The translations under genes were made by a program, and so were the position numbers. This document shows positions 1-8,624 of a stretch of 19,260 bases of DNA, piece by piece (position 1 is the first letter of the stretch; each line of letters starts with the position of its first letter). The notes beneath the pieces are model-generated. The model saw only the letters and a program-made list of their open reading frames with translations, ran no database searches and was not told the DNA's origin. The stretch is from Phytophthora quininea (Eukaryota > Oomycota > Peronosporomycetes > Peronosporales > Peronosporaceae), in the NCBI GenBank assembly GCA_011947345.1, contig JAAVTG010000810.1, positions 1 to 19,260 on the forward strand, in the 5' to 3' direction.

Positions 1-446
1 TCGACAGCAGCTTGGTGACGTTGCGTCCACGGCCTGCTACCGTTCAAGCAGCGGTAGATCGAGCAGAGGCAGGCATGCTGTTGATAATTGGTATCTGCAT
101 TATTGCTTCCTCTTGTGGGTATTTGTACCGATGCGAAAGTATGTTCAAGTTGTCTCCATTCCGCAACCTTATGTGGGTGGTAGTAGCTTCCGTGTTGCTA
201 TGCTTCCATGCACTAGTTAGTTTTTCTCGAGCTGGCTTCGTTGGGGTCGATGGTGTGACCCTGTGGCATTTTGCGAGTACGTCGGTGCCGTGGAAATTCT
301 GGCTTGCAGTGTTCGGTGTATGGCCGCTAATTATTGTGGCAACTGACGAAGCAGTGAAGACCCACGACAAGAAACATCTTGTGCGATACAACAAATTTCT
401 TCGCATGCAATTTGACACACGGCTGGGTATGTGGAGTCCTAAATAA
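1..446 (+). CDS. C-terminal part of a P-type ATPase-like membrane protein, TMEM94-like (5' end outside window)
   Basis: The frame is open from base 3 and runs to TAA at 444-446, so this is the 3' end of a larger gene. About 147 residues are visible. Three hydrophobic segments fit the last membrane helices of a P-type ATPase: one beginning MLLIIGICIIASSCGYLY, one around WVVVASVLLCFHALVSF, and one around FWLAVFGVWPLIIVATDEAV. They are followed by a short basic cytosolic tail. The tail pattern RYNKFLRMQFDTRLGMWSPK resembles the end of TMEM94/KIAA0195-type proteins, which as I recall also end in an LGMxSP motif. Those are P-type-ATPase-related proteins of the ER or other endomembranes. The catalytic DKTG loop would lie upstream, so activity cannot be judged. 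A generic P-type cation ATPase is the alternative. The gene converges on the SDR gene. Confidence 0.6.
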   Translation, partial: DSSLVTLRPRPATVQAAVDRAEAGMLLIIGICIIASSCGYLYRCESMFKLSPFRNLMWVVVASVLLCFHALVSFSRAGFVGVDGVTLWHFASTSVPWKFWLAVFGVWPLIIVATDEAVKTHDKKHLVRYNKFLRMQFDTRLGMWSPK

Positions 447-780
447 TCTTTACCCCTCTCGAGCACCAATGTGGCACCACCATTGCTTGTTCGAGATATT
501 ATCTATGATTCGCACCACAATGATACTCTCGATAAATGTGCATCTACCGATATTACCTGAGCTTCGCTTCGATTCTTTAAACAGTTGCTGGTCACCACAG
601 CGTCTGCAAAGGAATGATCTGTCGTATTCGACGTCACACTCCCCGATGGGCATGATGCTAGGCAGTATTCGTGTTTAACAAGGTTTAGCTTTTCGCTGAG
701 TCATGTAATGCTGTAGTGGCAGGGGTTAGACTAAAGGCTGAGCGAGGAGAAGACGATCGCGTCAACCCCTGATCCGGACT
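447..780. other. Convergent intergenic spacer
   Basis: This 334-bp stretch separates the stop codons of two convergent genes. Only short open frames without codon structure or recognisable motifs are present. It presumably holds both 3' UTRs. I see no RNA gene, repeat or mobile element in it. Confidence 0.6.
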
Positions 781-1634
781 CTACCACGGCAGCTCCGACG
801 CGGGGATCTGCTTGTCCACGTTGAAGAACTTGCCGGAATCATCCAGAGAGAGCTGGGCGATGCGCTCGGCCACGGCGGCGACACTGTCGGACGGCTGCAG
901 CGTGGCCTTGACGGCGTTGCCCTTGGTGAGGTCGGTGTCCACGTAGCCCGGGTGGAACGCCACGGCGGCGACGTTGCTGGCGCGCAGCTTGACGGCCATG
1001 GAGCGCGTGAGCATGTTGAGTGCGGCCTTGGACGCCGAGTAGCCGTAGTGTCCGCCGAAGAAGGCGACTGTGTCGGTCTTGTTGCTGGCGAGGCTGCCCA
1101 TGAACGACGAGATCTGCGCGACAATGGCCGAGCCGTGGTGTTTAGCCGCCAGTTCCAGGTTGGGCTGCAGCGCGCGGGTGACGAGGAACGGGCCCACCGC
1201 GTTCACTTCGAACTGGCGCATGAGCGAGTGTTTGGTGGAGGACTCGAAGGTGCCGGCCTCGTCGATGCCGGCGTTGTTGATGAGCAGATCGATGGCCACG
1301 CCGTCCAACTGGCGGGCAGCCTCGAGCACGGACGCCTCGTCGCTCGTGTCCATGGTGAGGATCTTGGACGGGGCGAGCGCTTTCAACTGAGGCACCGGGA
1401 AAGCAACACAAGAAGCACAAGAAACACAAGAACACAAGAACACACAGAAGTGAGTGAGCACACGTCGACTGCTTCGAATGGCACGATTGGCGGGCGTCTT
1501 ACCTCGTCGCTGTTGCTGTTGGCTCTCGCCGTGGCGATGACGTCCCAGCCAGCGTTGCTGTAGAACGTGGCGAAGGCGAGTCCGAGTCCGCGCGTGCTGC
1601 CGATGATGAGAACGGTCTTGTTGGTGTCGGCCAT
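781..1634 (-). CDS. Short-chain dehydrogenase/reductase (classical SDR, C-factor/sniffer-like), two exons
   Basis: Exon 1 is 1634-1503 (44 codons) and exon 2 is 1386-781 (201 codons plus TAG). They are joined in phase 0 across a 116-bp intron (1502-1387; donor gag|GTAAG, acceptor cctcAG). The product is 245 residues, normal for a classical SDR. Motifs appear in order: the NAD(P)-binding GSTRGLGLAFA near residue 12, NNAG around residue 80, an ISSFMG stretch with the catalytic Ser, the YSASK active site (Y-x3-K), and HPGYVDTDL after it. It is therefore expected to be a soluble NAD(P)(H)-dependent oxidoreductase of the small C-factor-like group; the substrate cannot be told. The ATG at 1634 begins MADTNKTVLIIG, directly ahead of the Rossmann motif, so the start is secure. 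An initiator-like element lies 52 bp upstream. No frameshift is seen here, unlike most genes in the window. Confidence 0.9.
1387..1502 (-). other. SDR intron with ACACAAGAA-type repeats
   Basis: A GT-AG intron of 116 bp lies between phase-0 exons. On the + strand, 1404-1445 is made of degenerate repeats of ACACAAGAA/GCACAAGAA; on the coding strand these form a TTCTTGTG-rich tract just before the acceptor, serving as its pyrimidine-rich region. Reading through the donor gives a stop after about 38 extra codons, so splicing is needed to make the SDR. Confidence 0.8.
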
Positions 1635-1644
1635 GGTGGTGGAG

Positions 1645-1664
1645 TTGGTTGGTTGGTTGGTTGG
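1645..1664. repeat. TTGG microsatellite (5 units) in SDR 5' leader
   Basis: Five perfect tandem TTGG units lie 11 bp upstream of the SDR start codon. They read CCAA on the coding strand and fall between the initiator-like element and the ATG, so they are probably transcribed as 5' UTR. Confidence 0.9.
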
Positions 1665-1685
1665 TAGGTGCTGAGCAGCTTAAAG

Positions 1686-1700
1686 CGTTTTCGGAAATGA
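1686..1700 (-). promoter_or_regulatory. Initiator-like core promoter element of the SDR gene
   Basis: On the minus strand this reads TCATTTCCGAAAACG, 52 bp upstream of the SDR ATG. It resembles the oomycete initiator (TCATTYYNCAWTTT-like) and matches 13 of 15 bases with the element ahead of the surface-protein gene at 12746. Location and similarity are seen; function is inferred. Confidence 0.5.
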
Positions 1701-1721
1701 GGTGTGCGACTTTCAGCTTTG

Positions 1722-1740
1722 CGCTGCTATGGGGAGTATG
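1722..1740. repeat. LINE target-site duplication, 3' side of the element
   Basis: The 19-bp sequence CGCTGCTATGGGGAGTATG is repeated exactly at 8299-8317. The bases outside each copy differ (G versus T on one side, G versus A on the other), which fixes its length. Confidence 0.92.
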
Positions 1741-1809
1741 GGGGGGAAGTTGATCCGTGTTAATTAGACTTCTCGAAATGCGAAATGTACATTCACCTAG
1801 AATACATGA

Positions 1810-4800
1810 TCATACGTTTGTCGTCGAGTAGATCGGTGGAGCTGTGAGAAGCCCCGAGTCATTGAGAAACCACGCGTCGTGGCGGACGGTAAAAATCCGA
1901 GGATGTGTTACCATGAAGCGGCGAAGACGAGTCGCAGGTGAAAACACCTGCAGACAGCGTTGCAGTTCGGATTGCGTTGACGGAGAGGAAGATCGTAATA
2001 GTGCTCGGAAATGGGCACCAAATACAGCATAGACGCGAAAGCTGGTCGTGGAAGCTTCTGGGGGCTGGTGGTCCTCGAATTGGTGTTTGTTGCGTGCTGT
2101 CCAAAGCACATAGAGAACAATGGTGCGCATGACCATCCAGAGTGTCGAAAAATGTTCAACCAGGTCCTTTGGCAGATTGCCCAAACCGGTTCTTGGAGAG
2201 TGGTGACCATAGTCCAGGTCACCGGTCCGTCTAGGATCCCCTCAGTCCTGTGCGATCATCCTCCACAATGAAGATGCTCGTGCGCAGTCAAAGAAAAGGT
2301 GTCGATCCGTTTCAATGTCACTACAGCCGGGATATGCACAGGTCAGGTCTGACGAGCTGAGAGTGCGTAGGAAATGAAAACGTGACCGTGTCGGGAGCAA
2401 TTTCCAGCTGAGTCGAAAATGCAGATCTGAGTAGACCGGCAGGACAACACGCCGGAGCATCTTCAGAGCTGCGACGGTCTCAACTAAATCTGCTTGGCTG
2501 AAATCGTCGACTTGGTAGAAAAGTGGATGGTCACGTACAGGCATTTGAGACGGACCCAGTAAAGTTTTCATAGCGTCCTTTGGAGGTGAGGGAATAGCTC
2601 CACCTTCGTACTCCTCCGTACCCCGACTAGCGGTAGGGGCAGTGCTGGTGTACAAGGGCCGTGAAGAGGGCCCGACGGGCCAGTCACCACAGTGTAGATC
2701 CGATGTAGATCATAGTACAGATTGTTTAGATGGCGCATCCGGTATCGGATAGGCCATTCAGGCACTGCCAACAGGAACCGAGCCATAAATGTAGGGGCTT
2801 CAGGCCATCCTCCATTCATGAAGTCGAGTAAACACCTACATCCGGTCGCTTCAGCGAACTGCGTCCGAAATTGACGTGTCACTCCAGTTTTTCCTAGAAG
2901 CGTGAGCGAGGAGTTCGTGTCACGTCCAACAACCAGCAGAGGGTGAGTAGAGTGCCACACGTACGCTCGCAGTAGTGAGTGTTGAAAATGAACCGGATCG
3001 ACAGAGGTTTCACCCGGCATCCATGAAATAGACGACCACACTTTCCACGTAGACCGCCACCACAACGTAAGCGATGCAACGTTCACGAATGCGGATCGAA
3101 TCGTGTACGGGCAGCTCAGAAAGTCAAACGGAGCCCCAGAAGAACCACCGGGTACAGTGTGAGCCAGCAGTGCCGAAGTAGTCGCCCGCCAGAGCTCCTC
3201 GTTGTCCATGTTTACAAGTTGTTGGAACAGGCGCATCCGCTGAACATCAAAAATCCTCTGTATCAATGGAATTTGCAGTCCGCCGTTGTTGAAGGAAACA
3301 TGGCAAATCGAAGCCTTGGCGAGCTTCACGAATCGACGTGACGAGTCCGCACTTCGCGTCAGGAGGTATCGGTCAACTAGTGACTGTAATCGTTTAATCA
3401 TAGCTGTCGGCATAGTAAAGTGCGGTGTAAAGTGCCATAAAATCGAGAGAACCATAGTCTGCAGAATGAGTAGTCTGCCCCGATAGGTACGTGCACGAGC
3501 ACTCCACCGTGCCAGTCTGGAACCAATCCGTGATTCCAACGACGCAAAATTGAGTCGTCGCTCACTCCCTGACCAAAAGGTATACCAAGATACTTGACGC
3601 ATTCCGAAGAATTGAGCCCGATCTGAGAAGCCTGGGCTGATACGCGCTCATCATGGAAAGTAAATAATTGTGATTTCTCGAGGTTGAGTAGAGCTCCGGA
3701 GCCGGCGCAATACGATCGAACAATCTCTACTTGACGAGCCAAGCCCGCGAGAGATTTCGAAAAGAGGGTGGAGTCATCCGCGAAATAGATTCCAGTAGCG
3801 GTTAAGTCAACGGATATCGGAATTCCGAGATCCGGTTGGGCTCGGAGGAGGTTGCCGAGAGGCTCGATTGAAAGCACAAATAGCAGAGATGAGAGAGGAT
3901 CTCCTTGCTTGACTCCACGTGTTGGAAACAACGCTTCTTGTAGAGTCCCGTTTAGCGATAGTGTCGCTTGGACATCCGAATACAAAAGACGAACCCAGCT
4001 ACAGAACACCTCTCCGAAACCAGCTCGCTCAAGTATTTTAAACAAGTAATTCCAATTGACTCGATCGTAAGCCTTCGCAAAATCCAGAAAGAGAGCGTAA
4101 CCTTTGCCTCCCCGACGCTGGAGTAAGCTCCGTAGGTCATGGAGAAAGCGTACGTGATGATGCAGGGAGCGCCCTTTGACGAAGCCTTTTGGTCGGGGTG
4201 AATTAGATCCGGGAGGAAGCGCTGAAGTCGGTAAGCCAGCGATTTGGACAGGATTTTTACATCAACTTGCATCAGTGAAATCGGTCGGTAGTTGCCTGGG
4301 TCCCTTCTGTCCCCTTTCTTGTAGAGTAATGAGACGCAGGACTTTCGCTGCGACGAAAGGAGGCGACCGTGGTCCAGTTCGCTGGCAAAAACCACCGATA
4401 GAACTTCACCAAAGGCTTCAGGATCTAACATATACAGTGCTGGCCCGAGACCGTCCAGACCGGGAGCAGAGAGTTTCTTCAGGTGGTGAATTGTCCTCGC
4501 CAATTCCCCGCGGTAATCGGCGCGTCCAAAATAGCAGCTTGGGCGTCGTCCAGGCGCCTTACCACCGAATTCAGGAGTCGATCGGTCATGGTGTTATCAA
4601 CTCGGGTATCCTCCAACCCATATTTCGGATCGCCAAAGATTGAGCCCCAATGACTTCTGAAAACAGCACTAATGTCGGCGGGATCATTTGACTCCACTCC
4701 AGACTCTAGTACTATCGCAGGAATAGCCGTGGAGCGTAGCACCGTATCGGGTGGACGAAAAAAGCTGAGGTTGATGCTTCCATTTCATGTGCATGAAAGT

Positions 4801-5926
4801 CGAACCCTTGGTCTTGGCGTTGTTCAAGCAAGTGCTGTTGAACTGCTTCCTCTGTCTCCACAGCCTGTATCAGAGCTGCTGCGGATTCATCCGAATTGCT
4901 TGCAGCATGGGCGCGATGGCAGTGGGTAAGATCCCGCTGACATGCAGACAGGAGTGAGTTGGCTTGGGTACAATCCTGAGCTTGGGCGAGCTGGAGCTGA
5001 CCTCGAATTCGCCGTTTCCATCCCTCCCAAACCAGACCCGGATTGGGGACTGAGTGGATGGTGGCGGCAAGTGTTTGAATATCCTGAACAATTTCTCGTT
5101 GTACTGCATGATTGTCCAGAGTTTCTGGCCGAAGCCTCCAATATCCGGCAGATGGACGGCGGCGCGCCTCACCGAGAGAGAGACGAACAGCTAGATGATC
5201 GCCCGTATGTGGTGCTTGATAGTACTTCGCGGAGTCGAACAGGGTGTCCACCCATGTGTCAGAGATGTAAATGTAATCAAGACGATTAACCCGTGGAAGT
5301 GGGCCGGAGAACAGACGTCGATCAGGAAAGCGTAGTCTCCAGGGGTCGATGACTCGGAGAGACGCTAACCAGCTAATCAACTCCCCTCGAGTCGTATCCG
5401 ACAGTTGAGCAGTACCTCTCGAGTCTAGCACCGGATCGACAGCGACGTTGAAGTCCCCCATCACGATATGATGAGAGGAGTCTTCAAAATGAGTGGGCAA
5501 ACCCGCAAAGAAACCCACCCGGTCCGTTTGGCGGACTGGGGCATACACATTGTGAATGTAGACGGGATGACCATCCACTTCCATTCGTACCAACAGATAT
5601 CGACCTTCGACGGTAGCCTCAGTAACAACCTTGGCTGTGCCTACCCCAGGTAACTCGGGGTGAAGCAGGATGGCGACCCCGCCGCTACGTGGACCGATTT
5701 GGGCTGGATTGCCGCTGTTACGATCGCTCACAAATACTGTGTGGCGAGAGATAGTTGAAACATTAAATAAAAACTTGGAGAAGTGATGTGCGTTCCGGAA
5801 TTTCGTTTCCTGGAGCGCGATGACATGGAACTGCGAGACAACTCGCTCGGAGAGTTTACGTCCATTCTGCTTGACTCCGTTCGTGTTGACAGAGAGCAGG
5901 TCGACGTTGGTCCACGAAAATTCCAC
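1810..5926 (-). pseudogene. LINE ORF2: AP-like endonuclease / reverse transcriptase / zinc-binding domain, broken by frameshifts
   Basis: The endonuclease half (5926-4760) carries NTNG near its start, QETK, a NVYAP motif, GDFNV, RLDYIYIS and GDHLAV, so the catalytic D, N and H positions are kept. The reverse transcriptase follows, with a GLDGL motif near 4445, KKGDRRDPGNYRPISL, FLDFAKAYDRV (first catalytic Asp), GVKQGDPLS, and YFADDS at about 3770-3787 (F-A-D-D). A zinc-binding pattern Cx4Cx7Hx4C lies at about 2285-2345. The tail contains LYVLWTARNKHQF. The frame moves near 4758, 4506, 4185, 3555 and 2600-2650, each equivalent to one missing base; at least three are in short homopolymers. One in-frame TGA lies at 2242-2244. 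Repairing the shifts conceptually would give about 1,373 codons. No ATG precedes the endonuclease domain: the frame follows directly after a TAA. Confidence 0.88.
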
Positions 5927-7057
5927 TTAAGCGATCGGAAGAGTTAATACGGTAGAACCCCATACTGGCCCCAATGAAGAGAACGCGATCGAAAGTGCAC
6001 CATTCTCTTCTGGCACCCAGAGCAAAGATTGCTGAAGCGTTTGGAGACGGCGAGTGAATGGAGTCACCCACTGCGAGGACTCAACATACGTGAGTATCCG
6101 GGCTCCGAGGTCGCTTCGGAGAACGCCCAGTAACAGGTTTGGATGGAGTAGACGTACTGGGGATGAACCAATCCACGGCGCATCGAATCCACACAGAACA
6201 TGCAGCCAAATATCGCGTCCAAAAATGTCAGGAGCAACCGCCAGTAGAAGAAGTTCAAAGCAGGCTAGAGCTTCCGACAGCTCGTACAGTTCCAGCTCGT
6301 TGATGTCTAACACCCATCGATCTACTTGTTCAAATAGCGTCTCGCGCGATCGCGGGCAGTCCTCTCCGAATATTTTCTTCCATTTCTCCGCAACCGAAGC
6401 GCAGGACAACGGCAAGGTGGCGTGGATTGCGCGAGATATTAAATGAACCCGCACAAAGTCATCCATGAGCTGCGATTTAGTCCTCATGAGCCGAAAAAGT
6501 TTGCCTGCAAAGTGGACCTTATTCTTGTTCATTTTCCGCACAAGATCATCCGTGGTGATGATCTCTGTTTCTGATCTGGTAGGGTCCAGATTCTTCATCA
6601 TCGCTGCGAGTTCCAGCTCCCGGAGCGCTGCGGCCTCCTGGATGGCTATATCTTCATCGAGTAGTACGAGTGACTTCGCAATAGAGGAAGGTACATCCGA
6701 GCAGACTGCCCGCCGCCTCCTCACCTCCATGAAGTTTGCATATTCATTGGAGCTGCGGACACCATCAGGTACCACAATCTCTGCCGGAGTGACGCGTAGA
6801 CCCACGTCATCTCCCTCAAAATGCACTGAGTGTTCTCGCAGCTTCAGTGAAACCGTGTCGAGTTCGGACCAGTAGTTTTCCGAGTAGAAAGCACGCGGAC
6901 GCGCGCATACTTGGGCGGGGATACGCTTTGCCAGTCGCTTTCGTGGGGGCGAGCTAAATGCGGGACTCGATGTCGGATTCTGTGCTGTGCCCGACCTTCC
7001 TGAGGATGTCGATGGCGCTGCAGTCCTCGAACTCACTCCAGCATCATCAACTTCCAT
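5927..7057 (-). CDS. LINE middle ORF, no recognised domain
   Basis: This 376-residue frame starts at ATG 7057 and ends in TAA 5927-5929. Residues 1 to about 50 are Ser/Thr/Pro-rich and end in a basic patch (PPRKRLAKR) that could serve nuclear targeting or RNA binding. The middle has charged helical sequence (IQEAAALRELELAAMMKNL, then DDLVRKMNKNK), and the rest is mixed alpha-helical sequence. It is in the same reading frame as ORF1 upstream and the endonuclease downstream, with only stop codons between. It could be an extra ORF, or an N-terminal extension of ORF2 cut off by one stop. I recognise no catalytic motif. Confidence 0.6.
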   Translation of the reverse strand: MEVDDAGVSSRTAAPSTSSGRSGTAQNPTSSPAFSSPPRKRLAKRIPAQVCARPRAFYSENYWSELDTVSLKLREHSVHFEGDDVGLRVTPAEIVVPDGVRSSNEYANFMEVRRRRAVCSDVPSSIAKSLVLLDEDIAIQEAAALRELELAAMMKNLDPTRSETEIITTDDLVRKMNKNKVHFAGKLFRLMRTKSQLMDDFVRVHLISRAIHATLPLSCASVAEKWKKIFGEDCPRSRETLFEQVDRWVLDINELELYELSEALACFELLLLAVAPDIFGRDIWLHVLCGFDAPWIGSSPVRLLHPNLLLGVLRSDLGARILTYVESSQWVTPFTRRLQTLQQSLLWVPEENGALSIAFSSLGPVWGSTVLTLPIA

Positions 7058-7129
7058 CGCTGTAGTATCGTTGCTCAGTGGCCCAGTCGTCGTTGAAGCT
7101 GACTCGACCGAGCTCTGCCGACCTCTTTA

Positions 7130-8233
7130 CTACCGCTGACAGGTAAAGGGAAGCCTTGATGGGTTTGTGTTGCAGAATAGACCCCCTGGTCCAAACCGTA
7201 ACGCGTGGGGCGATGGTTTCGTTGGATGCAAATAGTATTGAACCGAGGGAGCTCCTCGAGCTCGCGCGGAATACAAAATTCCTTCCAACACAACTTGATC
7301 ACAAACTTGGCCGTCCACGACCAACGCCTCGGGACATTTCGGGGTATTGAAATAGTAGCGCACAATGCCCGAGGTGATCGATCCTGACGGAGCCCGGTAT
7401 GTGAAGTTGAAATATACCGGTTGGCACTGGCTGGCAAGAAACCCATTGAACAGGTCGCTCGCGGTCTGATCGCTACGAGTACCGAGCACGTCAATGTAAA
7501 ACGCGTCTGAGAGAGGGTTTAACGCCTCAAAAGTGAGCGTGCGTCCCAAATACTGACAGCGTTGGCCTGCCAAGCGCTGCTTCGCTGACTCAGAACGTAA
7601 GTAGAGCACGAGACTGTCGCGTGGTTGACGGTGCACATGTAAAATGTCGCCCGACTCGATAACCTCACAGACAGTTGTGTTGTCTTTCACTGCAGTCAAC
7701 CCGAGCACAAGGGCGGGTCTAGACACTCCAAACAGGGAAGACGACACCCGAGCTTTAATGCTGAAAGGTGCATCAGTGATGGCTTCGGGTTGCGCCGCTT
7801 TCGCCGCGGCAAGAAACTCTGCTGGATCATGTTGTCCGTCCTCGTACAAGCGACGAACAGCGGCTAGGGCTTCGGGGGTTGGAAGTAGGCCACGTGGACG
7901 CTCTCGCGACGTCAACGGCGAAATGGTTGGCTCCGCGCGGCCTGTTACGGCCTCCCGATACGATGGTAAGCGGTCCGCTGGCTGTGTCTGCGGAGGCGTC
8001 GCTGACGAGATGGGTGCACGCGTATTGTCGTGCTTGGGGGCTTGTTCCAGATGCTTGCCCGTGGCTGAGGCGCTCGGGTCGCACCTTGCTTCGCCAGTTG
8101 AGGCGTCAGCCGGAGCGGAAACCGGTTGATTCATGGTTGGGCGAGGAGAGCGATCGATCTCCACCTCCATGTCGGAGGAGGCCTTCGTTGGGGGAGCAGG
8201 TGGCGTCGCAGAGGCAGAACTTGGAGTAGGCAT
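7130..8233 (-). CDS. LINE ORF1 (gag-like, probable RNA-binding protein)
   Basis: This is a 367-residue frame from ATG 8233 to TAG 7130-7132, with a second stop (TAA) directly behind it. The first ~150 residues are Pro/Ala/Ser-rich and low in complexity. The C-terminal half is folded-looking, with short beta-strand and helix stretches (residues ~245-320, from DAFYIDVLGTRSDQTASDLF onward) compatible with an RRM-like fold as in ORF1 proteins of L1/Tx1-type elements. I see no CCHC zinc knuckle. Position as the first ORF, 65 bp inside the 5' end, supports the ORF1 role: binding element RNA for the retrotransposition particle. It has no frameshift. The RRM assignment is inference. Confidence 0.7.
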   Translation of the reverse strand: MPTPSSASATPPAPPTKASSDMEVEIDRSPRPTMNQPVSAPADASTGEARCDPSASATGKHLEQAPKHDNTRAPISSATPPQTQPADRLPSYREAVTGRAEPTISPLTSRERPRGLLPTPEALAAVRRLYEDGQHDPAEFLAAAKAAQPEAITDAPFSIKARVSSSLFGVSRPALVLGLTAVKDNTTVCEVIESGDILHVHRQPRDSLVLYLRSESAKQRLAGQRCQYLGRTLTFEALNPLSDAFYIDVLGTRSDQTASDLFNGFLASQCQPVYFNFTYRAPSGSITSGIVRYYFNTPKCPEALVVDGQVCDQVVLEGILYSARARGAPSVQYYLHPTKPSPHALRFGPGGLFCNTNPSRLPFTCQR

Positions 8234-8298
8234 CTCTAGAGAGTTGGGAGAAACTGGCGCTCAATTGGTGGTGAGTACAATACCGCAAATTGAGAAGT

Positions 8299-8317
8299 CG
8301 CTGCTATGGGGAGTATG
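8299..8317. repeat. LINE target-site duplication, 5' side of the element
   Basis: This is an exact copy of 1722-1740. Together the pair defines the insertion of the element in between. The reverse-complement region near 19191-19214 carries a single related copy, that is, an empty site. Confidence 0.92.
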
Positions 8318-8436
8318 ATGCAATACTTGAGATGGCAATCACCGATTGTTGATTATTGTGCTCTAGGATTATGAATCATGAGCAGATACAACCGCGATTG
8401 GATCCGTTGCCACAAGCACAGCGCAAAATAAACAGC
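8318..8436. repeat. Right part of repeat R1
   Basis: This stretch is the reverse complement of 19069-19190. A 3-bp GCA expansion in the latter and a single base change are the only differences I see. The match stops at AAATAAACAGC, after which the two copies diverge. It lies in the 3' flank of the LRR-protein gene. Confidence 0.9.
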
Positions 8437-8624
8437 AGCTGGCGGGCGCAATCGACACCGTTTGGGGCGCAGCAACCTTGACCAGATCCAAGTAGAATCG
8501 ACGAGAAGTGGTGTGAGGCACCATGGGGATTCGGTGCCAAACCGCTGTCGCAGATAAGGCATCGTATGGATGAAAGTGCTACAAGTACACGTGCAAGTTC
8601 ACGTTTCCGATCTAGTCGAGTGCA

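Larger units (their letters stand above)
1676..1740. repeat. Left part of repeat R1, interrupted by the LINE
   Basis: This 65-bp stretch is the reverse complement of 19191-19260, apart from five extra bases in the latter near the insertion site. The repeat continues after the retrotransposon at 8318. It contains the SDR initiator-like element, so R1 is part of the SDR promoter region. Confidence 0.9.
1741..8298 (-). mobile_element. Non-LTR retrotransposon (LINE, L1/Tx1-like), near full length
   Basis: A 6,558-bp element on the minus strand is flanked by an exact 19-bp target-site duplication. From its 5' end (8298) it has a 65-bp leader, ORF1 (8233-7130), a middle ORF (7057-5927), and an ORF2 region with AP endonuclease, reverse transcriptase and a C-terminal zinc-binding domain (5926-1810), then a 69-bp 3' UTR. 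There are no LTRs and no RNase H that I can recognise. The sense-strand 3' end is CTTCCCCCC directly against the duplication, with no poly(A) tail. ORF2 has about five apparent -1 shifts and one in-frame TGA, so this copy as written could not make a full ORF2 product. The exact duplication suggests a fairly recent insertion. Confidence 0.92.

Noticed and set aside
952..1563. 203-codon + strand open frame opposite the SDR gene
   Set aside because: It is Gly/Glu/His-rich, lies wholly antisense to a clear SDR with conserved motifs, and crosses its intron; it is a shadow of GC-rich codons.
2190..2245. Two opposite frameshifts at the end of LINE ORF2
   Set aside because: The frame before and after is the same; a single TGA at 2242-2244 explains it, so no shift is needed there.
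1741..8298. LTR retrotransposon or integrated virus
   Set aside because: There are no LTRs, integrase or protease; AP endonuclease plus L1-type reverse transcriptase and a target-site duplication of 19 bp define a LINE.
8353..8562. 69-codon minus-strand frame in repeat R1
   Set aside because: The corresponding region of R2 does not keep the frame (3-bp change and divergence) and no motif is seen.
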